This document shows positions 56,771 through 64,000 of a stretch of DNA of 64,000 nt, one piece after another. The notes below the pieces were generated by a model. That model was given only the letters and a program-made list of their open reading frames with translations. It did not search any database and had not been told where the DNA came from. Position 1 is the first letter of the stretch; every line of letters starts with the position of its first letter. This stretch comes from Bidens hawaiensis (taxonomy: Eukaryota; Streptophyta; Magnoliopsida; Asterales; Asteraceae). The stretch is from contig JAIQDT010007620.1 of NCBI GenBank assembly GCA_021521415.1, positions 1 through 64,000 on the forward strand, in the 5' to 3' direction. The position numbers and the translations under genes were made by a program.

Positions 56771-57620
56771 TTCAATTCATCACCAGGTGCATCATCATTA
56801 TTATCATCATCACCTTTATCTTCAGATTCATCATCACTATCACTTTCCTCACTACTATCATCATCACTACTCACCTCAGGTGAAGCAAGAACCTCAATCA
56901 CTTCAACATGTTTATCCAGCAACCAAGGTAGTACATCAAACTCCATTTCTTGATTAAATTGGCTTGTGGAAACCAACCTTCTGATTCTCGTATAGACATT
57001 TGAGTCTTGTAGGACAGGAGTTGCACCAGTAGTAGGTAGATTAGGGAGTAACCCATTGAAAATAATCCGTAAAAATATTAGGTACATCAAGAATTTGTTA
57101 TTTTCTCTCCTCCTTGCATTAATCACCAACCCCTTAAAAATCATCCTAGAAAAATAAAAGGCCTATTGTAAACAATAGCCATTGTAGTTGTTGCCAACTA
57201 TCTACTCAATAGAGTCTAGGCTCCCCTTCATAATGACAAGGTCTAAAGTACATGATGAATCAAGAATCTGTATATCAGTGGGGGCATTCCCTTTTAAAAT
57301 TGCCCTTCACTAATATTCCCTTGATAGGCCATAGTCTCCTGGAATATCCTTAATATCTTTGATGTGTGTAAGAAAGTTTTTCATCAATATAATCATTCAA
57401 TTGTAGGCTCGTGCGTATAGTTAGCTCAATTATTTCTATCTCTCTGCCAAGAACTGTTGAGCATATTGGGCATAACTCCAGAAATCGGTATGATGATTTC
57501 TATATATAACGGGGTATTCAGTAAGAGAAAATTGCAAGTTTGAGCGGTTCAACCAGTTTATCATCAGCTCCAAAGGTTAATTTATACATATTGTGCTATA
57601 GCTCAAATTTATACACCATT
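56771..57620 (-). pseudogene. C5 post-pol ORF (envelope-position ORF), broken
   Basis: Minus-strand coding-like text starts near 57610 (WLNRSNLQFSLTEYPVIYRN), passes stops near 57350 and 57180, and continues in the open part 57144-56771 (GLVINARRRENNKFLMYLIF, FDVLPWLLDKHVEVIEVL), ending in an acidic S/D/E run. GA-right inserts after the codons for DELN. Sirevirus-type elements often carry an ORF after pol; the KFLMYPRF-like wording recalls such ORFs in Asteraceae repeats (from memory). No signal peptide or transmembrane segment is evident. Confidence 0.5.
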
Positions 57621-60120
57621 TTCTGCACATTCACAAACAAGTATATTCAAAATAAAGATTAGTCATTTGAAAAGATTTTTGAACATGCATGTAAGAATAA
57701 CTGAGGAAGAAAAGTATAAAAAATTATTCTTATGAACCTGTTCTTAGACAATTGTGAACATGCTGATAAAACAAAGACGTTAGAAAAAAATGTAAATTAA
57801 ATTTTTAAACCGAGTTAATGAGTGTCGGAAATCATTAATTTAAAGCTTACAAAGTAGGAATTTCAATAGAAGATAATATTCAGAACGACTGAAGGAGCAA
57901 CGGTTCAATATCTAGGGCACGAGCAAAGTGGGTGTAATAGTGTAAAGAGGGAAAACTGAGTGAAGAGTTTCTAAGTTCCCATTTTAAACTATACGCATTG
58001 TGTTTGAAAGTGGGTTTTAAATGTTTTTTTTCATTTAGTGCAAGAATACTGTCAAAAACCTATTCAAATTTTAAACACAAAGTCTGCTCGAGCAAGCTCT
58101 CGAACCTTAGTTTGCTCATTATAAAGTATACTCGAGAAGAAGTGTACTCTCTTTAAGTTAAGGTTTTAGAAATATACAAAGTGTAAAATAATGAAAGGAG
58201 TATACTAGAACATACAAGATTTAGTCGAGATAGTTATTCAAGTATACTACTTTACTCGAGATCAATAAAGTTCTCAATCTTTACATGAATATTACCAATC
58301 CTGAACTTTACTCAAAAATAAAATTAATAACATTAATCAATCAAAAAGTCAACTTTTCCAAAAATATGACAAGCATACTCAAAGGAAAAGGTTTACCCGT
58401 ATATTATCAAGCTTACTCGACAATATGTAAATACATCAAGTATGCTTGAAAACACTTTGGTTATCAATTCATTCAGAAAAATGTACTTGATGCACAAAGT
58501 GTACTCGAGATCACAAAGTGTACTCGAAAACACTTATATTTTCAACAAATTAGGCAAGTATACTCAAAATCCTAACAATTCATTCAGTGTTTCAAGTATA
58601 CTAGAAAGAGGTAAATCATCAATAAAGCCCACAAGTATACTTGAATCATACAAGTAAACTGAAAAACACAGTTTTCACATAATCACACAAGTATACTCGA
58701 AGATACTTAGTAAACCTTTTGAATTAAACTTCAAACTAAAGCAACAATTGTTCTTTTGAAGATAAAAAGCTTTATAACAAATGGTGTATGAGATCAAATT
58801 TCAGTTAGTCATTTCAAAACCATTCTTTTGATAAAAACATCTCAGCATGGGATCATATTGACTAAGTCACTATTCATTATTGCATTTTTAGCATCATTTT
58901 GACTTATTAGGCAGGTTAATAGTAGGTAAAACTTAGCTTGAATTTCATTACTTTGGTGATATGCTTAAGGTTCAATTTTGGCATAGTACATAAATGGACT
59001 AGACTTATTGAACTATGATGCCTCATATCTCTTCTCAAAGCTCATTTGGCTTTCCCCAATTCACCCCAAATTGAATTCAACCTTCTTTTAATAACATAAC
59101 TCAAATATTTTGATTCTTTTAATAAATATTTCATTTCAAAACATCAAACTTTTGAGATTGAACGTTGGACTAACATGCCACGCAGTTCGGACTTACATGT
59201 ATTTCATTCAAGGTGTTTAGGACTTATAATGATGTCCCAACTTTGTAGTTCTAGTTTGAACCCTCAATTTTGGATTTTTTTTATCAACTTTTGGTTGATG
59301 TAATCTTTTTGCACAGATTGTTCTTTGTCATACTTACAGGCTTGTGTATGACTGGATAGTTGTCTTTTCTGCCAATTATGTGGAGAGATGTATATTGAGA
59401 CATGCATATTTCATTAATGCATTTCCACATTAAGCTGTGTAATTTTAATTAGTATATATCACCTCAGCTTTTGCACATCATGTAAAGATACCATGCTTAT
59501 CAATGACTGCTCTAATAGCTCTTTTAGCCTATTAAAACCACAAGATCAGTGTAAATAGCCAATTTACCTATCATTTTCCATAAGGATGGATCAATTTTCA
59601 TTTAAAAACCTTATAAGATTCTATAAAGCTTGAACTGAATAATCTTATCGTATGTCAATATCAAAAGTTTGCTTTTGATCAAAACATGTTACTCTTTTGA
59701 AAAACCTCTTTGATATATTATTTGAACACATTAGTTTTAATACAAAAGAAAGTTTTGACAGACAAATTACTTCAACCTTTAAACATATTCAAACACATAC
59801 TTAGCAGCTACACAATTGCACAAATACAAGCAGGCAAACATGAAATTTTAGTTAATTCAGAACACATGCATAAACCTACTTGATAAAAGTACAAAATTCA
59901 TTGTCATTTAAAAGAAATTATGATCAATAATTATCAAGTATGCAAAGAAATCTTTTCAAATCAAGCCTAGTCAAACATTTCAAATGATCATGAAACACAA
60001 AAAAAACATCACATTTAGTATTATAGACACCTCATGCATCAAATAGTCAGTTAAGCATATAGCAAACATCACAAAATCAAAAACACATAGAGAAGCACTT
60101 AAGACCTTTTCAAGAAATAG
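57621..60120. other. C5 non-coding region between pol and post-pol ORF
   Basis: About 2.5 kb of AT-rich sequence without a credible gene. It contains the AGTATACTCGAG word array at 58080-58700. No LTR boundary or PPT was found. Confidence 0.5.
58080..58700. repeat. Degenerate AGTATACTCGAG word array
   Basis: At least a dozen variants of AGT(A/G)TACT(C/T)GA occur, for example near 58127, 58498, 58517, 58557, 58595, 58633 and 58690, at irregular spacing. The word is partly palindromic (GTATAC and CTCGAG). Confidence 0.75.
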
Positions 60121-60560
60121 TTAGTTAGCACAATGAGCATATATCATTAATTTGACTTCATCAGAGTTGATAATGCCTAAAGCTTTCAATAGATAATTAA
60201 ACCTAGTTTTATCTAGTGGCTTAGTGAACAAATATGCCAAGTTGTCATTAGTTTCAGCTCTTTTCATTTCTATTAGTCCTTTCTCGTTGCAATCTCTGTT
60301 GAAATGGTGTCTAATTTCTATATGCTTGGTCTTTGAATGTTGCACAAGGTTTCTAACAATGAACATTACAAAAGTACTATTAATGAGTATAGGAGTGTTT
60401 GAAAATTAAGACCATAATACCGCAGTTAATTTGGAATCCAGAGGAGTTGTATACAGCAGGCAAATGCAACAATGTATTCAGCTTCAGTAGTTAAAATTGA
60501 CACTGTTGTTTGTTTGTTGTATTGCCATGACACTAGCCTGTTTCCCAAGAATTGTCAACC
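60121..60560 (-). pseudogene. pol: C5 RNase H end
   Basis: The frame 60366-60121 carries KTKHIEIRHHFNRDCNEKG, then the TNDNLAYLFTKPLDKTRF motif, the normal C-terminus of copia RNase H. It ends in TAA/TAG at 60121. Upstream to 60560 the homology is in other frames. Confidence 0.85.
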
Positions 60561-61245
60561 ACTAGAAGTAGACTTTCTGCTTATGTTACACCCATCATAA
60601 TCACTATATATGAATGCATGTAGATCAAATGATCTATTCTTCGGATACCAAATACCCAAGTCTGGCTTTCCCTTCAGAAATCTGAAGATCCTTTTGACAG
60701 CCACCATGTGTGAACCCTTGTGATTTACTTATATCTTGCACATACACACACAGCAAACATGATATCTGGTCTTGAAGCAGTTAGGTACATCAATTATCCA
60801 ATCTTGGCTATGTATTCATGTTGATCTACTGTAACCATCTTCTCATGTGTATCTATTGGAGTTGAAGTTGTCTTCACATCATGGCAGTAGAAGTGAACCT
60901 ATTCCTTTCTTCTTGTAGAATAAGGTCTTGTCAATGTCTCCCCTATGGAAACCTTTTGTAAGAAGATGGTTTAACAACTCATCATACCAGGATTTTGGAG
61001 CTTGATGCATTCCATGTAGAGCCTTGTTCAGTTTATAAACTCTATTTGGATAATCATGATCTTCAAACCTCATTAACGAAGGCAGATTTAACATCTAGTT
61101 GAAATACTCTAATGTTTTGGATGCTGCATATGCTAAGAAAATCCTGAGGCTTCCAATCTAGCCACATGTGCATAAAAACTTCTTCAAAATCAACCCCTTC
61201 TTTTAATAAAAATCCAAGGGCAACCATTCTTGCTCTGTTTTTCAT
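60561..61245 (-). pseudogene. pol: C5 reverse transcriptase, catalytic motif deleted
   Basis: Frames 61245-61063 (KNRARMVALGF, VFQLDVKSAF) and 61094-60879 (DYPNRVYKLNKALHGMHQAP, IDKTLFYKKKG) are RT fingers and palm. Directly after KKKG the sequence jumps to the STPI connection block near 60870. The segment with the YVDD pair is deleted. SRPDIMFAV-like text follows at about 60740. Confidence 0.85.
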
Positions 61246-61808
61246 TACAATGTCCCTTTCATCCCTCTTGTTTCTGAAAACCCATTTAGTGCCTATTGCA
61301 TACTTCCTCTTGGTTTATCAACAAGTTCCTATACTAGCAAGTTTTCGAACTATGCTAATTCGTTCTGCATTTCTTCTACCCAAATGTTGTCCTTTAAAGC
61401 TTGAACTATGTTCTTTGGTTCAATTTAGGATAGAAAACAGGAATAAAGACATATTTTTGCAGTTTCATAGGCACTTATGGTCACTCTCTCATGCAGGTCA
61501 ACAATTACGTTTTTAATGGGATGATTTCTTTGGAAAGAAGAGGTTTGGATGATTGAGATTAAGGTCTAAGATTTGGATCAGGTTCATCAATATTCAAATC
61601 TTGTACATCATTGTTAAATTTTGATTCATCATCATTCAAATTTGAAGTGTTTGACGTTGATGCAACATGATTTGAAAATTTGAGAATTTCAAACAGATTT
61701 TCATACATTTCTTGAGTATCATGTTGATTTTGTTCAGCAAGATTTTAGTTTGATCTTTAGTAGTTGCATTTTGATCTGATTCTTGTGACTCAACATGTTG
61801 CACATATT
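61246..61808 (-). pseudogene. pol: C5 linker between integrase and RT, degraded
   Basis: No long frame; the minus strand keeps KWVFRNKRD-like text near 61290-61260 and a polar linker with many D, E, N and S codons. The plus ORF at 61166-61516 is its shadow. Confidence 0.5.
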
Positions 61809-62345
61809 CTACATTTTCTTCTGAAATCTTTCTCTGAAAAGAGAACTCATGTTATCGTTAGCAACTTTGGACCATAGTTTGTCCAAATCAATTTCATTTT
61901 CAGTGGTTGCTTCATGAGCACTTGTTCTGTATGAATGCTCTTCAATATCTTTGGGATATATCTTGGAATATTTGATCAGCTTTTCCAAATCAAGCAGCCA
62001 ACTAGCACCATCCACTGTGTTAAATTGATTTTCATTGAATATTATCTCTGATGATTCAATCACACTCAAATGATCTTTCAAATATACTCTGTATGATTTT
62101 GAGTGTCAAGAATATCCAACAATGAAACAATCCAGTGACTTTGCTTGGAATTTATTCAAATAGTCCTTAGTGTTCAACAAGGAACACTTGCTGCCAAAAG
62201 GCATAAGGAACTTGAGATAGGGCTTCTTTTTAAAGAAAATCTCATAGGGAGTTTTGCTTTGTCTCTTGTTAAAGAAGTACCGTATTTTCAAAATAACAGG
62301 CAGTATTGATATCTTCATCCCAGAATGACACGGGTAGAAAAGCAT
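61809..62345 (-). pseudogene. pol: C5 integrase C-terminus
   Basis: Frames 62345-62106 (KTPYEIFFKKKPYLKFLMPF, then SLLNTKDYLNKFQ and FIVGYS) and 62081-61809 (VIESSEIIFNENQFNTVDG, WLLDLEKLIK) match C1 at 4920-4500. One stop near 62106 divides them. The integrase core with D-D-E is missing. Confidence 0.8.
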
Positions 62346-62348
62346 CAG

Positions 62349-62570
62349 CTAACAGTGTTCTTGCAGCTTCAATAAGTGTTCTATTTCTTCTTTCTGCAAC
62401 CCCATTTTGTTCAGGAGTTTTAAGATGAAATAGTGGAATTCATTAAATCCTACTTTATCAAATGAGACGTTTCCATTTGTAAGGATTCCTTTGCCCACAA
62501 TTTTTGTCTCTTCCAAAAGCAACCAGGCCTTCAAATTTCCCTTCATAATTGACAATTGATCTTTTGCCAC
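62349..62570 (-). pseudogene. pol: C5 protease-integrase deletion scrap
   Basis: The frame joins KGILTNGNVSFDK (protease region, as in C1 near 5830) to a short EIEHLLKLQEHC stretch derived from the end of the integrase core. About 700 bp of the integrase core found in C1 is deleted between them. Confidence 0.7.
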
Positions 62571-62599
62571 AAGTCATGTGCCTAAATATCCACTATCCA

Positions 62600-62965
62600 T
62601 GTACCATATGTCATTAATCTATGTGGATTGTTCCTGCGTAGTCAAAACACACATGATTAGTTTTTTGATGATTCACAAGCAAAGCATGCTTGTACTTCAT
62701 CAGTTACAAGAACATTAGAGCAGTGGGAATGGGATCTTCATAGATAGTTTCACATGATTCATCTGAATCATATCCATAACCATCAACTTTTCCCATAAAT
62801 GCAACTATGATTTTGCATTCTTGAAAGACTAGAACTTCCTTTTTTAGAATGGTCTTTGGTGATTCATCCTTTGGTTTCCACAGAAAACCCTTTGGTTCAA
62901 ATCCACTCTTCAACAGAAACTTCTCACCACCATCAAGCTTGCATTCTTATTTCCTATTGAAAGCA
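62600..62965 (-). pseudogene. gag: C5 gag end
   Basis: The frame 62913-62704 begins MKSGFEPKGFLWKPKDES and parallels C1 gag at 6350-6100. It is cut upstream by the C6 LTR at 62966. Nothing of the zinc knuckle is left. Confidence 0.7.
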
Positions 62966-63774
62966 TGTTGGAATTGATCTGCCCAAGACACATATTAGAG
63001 TTGATGTGGCTAGTACGTTATGATCCAAGTCGGGTCATACCCAATAACAAGCAAGACAAACGCCACGATAATTATTATTAGAAATGATCTAAGTAATAAT
63101 AATAAACACTTATAATATTTGGAAAATGGGTTTTCTAAATATTTTCATTTGTGTGTTAAGTAAGTTATGTGGATAATTTATATATTGAGAAATGTTATTT
63201 ATTTGGATAAATAACTAAATATGTATACGGAAATAAAACAAAACTGAAAAATGGTTTTGGGGGAAAAAGCCCCATGGGGCCGGCTCTCCCTCTCTCTCCT
63301 TTTTCCTTTTGTTATTTTCCACAACATGCAAGAAACAAGAGTTGTGGATGAGATTATTGATTTTCTCACTCCACACCATCTCTCACACACACATCTTTCT
63401 CTCTTCTTTCTCTCCATTGAAGCCGAGAACAAGAAGAAGAAGAACAACATATGTTTTGTTCTTGCATCAAGTGTAAAAGACCATAGCATCTTGGGTGTTT
63501 GTTGATTAGCTTGGAGGGTATACAAGCTTCAGGTTTCATCTATTGGAAGCTAGCCATTCATCTCATTCATCACTTTCATTTTCGGACTTGAAGGAATGTA
63601 TGTTAACACCCTATGGTTGTTTATTGATAGCTTGTAAATCGTATATGGAACCTGGTTTGGGTTTAACATAAACGGGTTTATGTGTAATGGTTAACAAGAT
63701 TTAAAACTTATTTCCGTTGTTATTACTTAATAAATTGTTATTTTGGACATTGATAATATTGCTAAAACCCAACA
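62966..63774 (+). mobile_element. C6 5' LTR (copia, plus strand)
   Basis: 809 bp from TGTTGGAATTGATC to AAAACCCAACA: TG...CA ends with TGTTGG/CCAACA inverted termini. The left flank AAGCA (62961-62965) would be the target duplication. The two long ORFs inside (63199-63525 minus, 63251-63505 plus) overlap each other and are not supported as genes. Confidence 0.85.
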
Positions 63775-63775
63775 A

Positions 63776-63789
63776 TGGCATCAAGAGCC
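63776..63789 (+). other. C6 primer-binding site
   Basis: TGGCATCAAGAGCC one base after the LTR end, an iMet-like PBS with the same spacing as in C1. Confidence 0.75.
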
Positions 63790-64000
63790 GCTTATACGAT
63801 TACATGCTTCAAATTGGTTTCTAAAGTGCTCGGTTTTGATGGTATTTTTTACCTATTAGGCATGTGGTAAAAACTGGAAAAATTGGTCATTTTGGTTGCC
63901 AAATTTTGTTTGGGCTGAAACTGTGTTCTTTAGCTCTGGCCGAAAACTCCATGGTTCTCGGTCTGGCTGAAGACACCCGAAACGCTAATCTTGATTGGCC
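63790..64000 (+). mobile_element. C6 leader, continues beyond the window
   Basis: Non-coding leader after the PBS; gag and pol would lie to the right of the window. Confidence 0.6.

Larger units (their letters stand above)
56771..62965 (-). mobile_element. C5: deleted Ty1/copia, Sirevirus-like, with post-pol ORF
   Basis: On the minus strand: gag end, a protease scrap, integrase end, RT, RNase H, a ~2.5-kb non-coding part and a post-pol ORF. It shares WLLDLEKL and GFLWKP peptides with C1. The 5' side is cut by C6 at 62966 and the 3' side by GA-right at 56770. Confidence 0.8.

Noticed and set aside
63199..63525. 108-codon minus ORF and opposite 84-codon plus ORF in the C6 LTR
   Set aside because: They overlap each other inside an LTR, have K/R/E or S/F low-complexity runs, and show no motif.

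Overview
The window looks like a gene-poor, retrotransposon-saturated stretch of a flowering-plant nuclear genome. The basis is many nested LTR retrotransposons, primer-binding sites that match initiator-Met tRNA, and Ty1/copia and Ty3/gypsy polyproteins. The protein wording recalls repeat families common in Asteraceae; that assignment comes from memory and is an inference. I see no intact host gene, rRNA, tRNA or CRISPR array.

Layout, left to right. GA-left (1-4078, minus) is a leader plus truncated LTR of a Ty3/gypsy family here called family A. C1 (4079-10101, minus) is a decayed Ty1/copia Sirevirus-like element that keeps gag, protease, integrase, PBS and its 5' LTR but has lost RT and RNase H. 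C2 (10102-~13460, plus) is an older copia relic into which C1 inserted. GB (13669-24900, plus) is a complete Ty3/gypsy chromovirus with two ~2.73 kb LTRs, a 5-bp target duplication, an extra ORF upstream of gag, and pol broken by one frameshift and three stops. It interrupts a minus-strand, intron-containing, gene-like fragment (24906-25208 and 13545-13663). From 25209 to 27116 the sequence is non-coding. C3 (27117-~35848, minus) is a copia relic with a 1.43-kb tandem duplication of RT/RNase H. An unrecognised coding-like fragment follows (36001-36600, minus). C4 (36740-43664, minus) is a copia gag region split by a family A solo LTR (39664-42752, plus) with a perfect 5-bp target duplication. 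The C4 LTR and a motif-rich non-coding tract run to ~45340, followed by a weak unknown tract to 46417. GA-right (46418-56770, minus) is the best-preserved element: a 1539-codon gag-pol frame with one terminal nonsense codon and an upstream ORF. Its 5' LTR does not match its 3' LTR. It sits inside the post-pol ORF of C5 (56771-62965, minus), a deleted Sirevirus-like copia. C6 (62966-64000, plus) is the 5' LTR and PBS of another copia that leaves the window and has inserted into C5 gag.

The elements are nested rather than cooperating. The most interesting signals are: a second ORF upstream of gag in two gypsy families; a leader palindrome with a self-complementary loop next to a mosaic breakpoint; LTRs that carry intron-like splice signals, an embedded second LTR start, or family-private minisatellites; and copia non-coding regions saturated with element-specific short words in both orientations.
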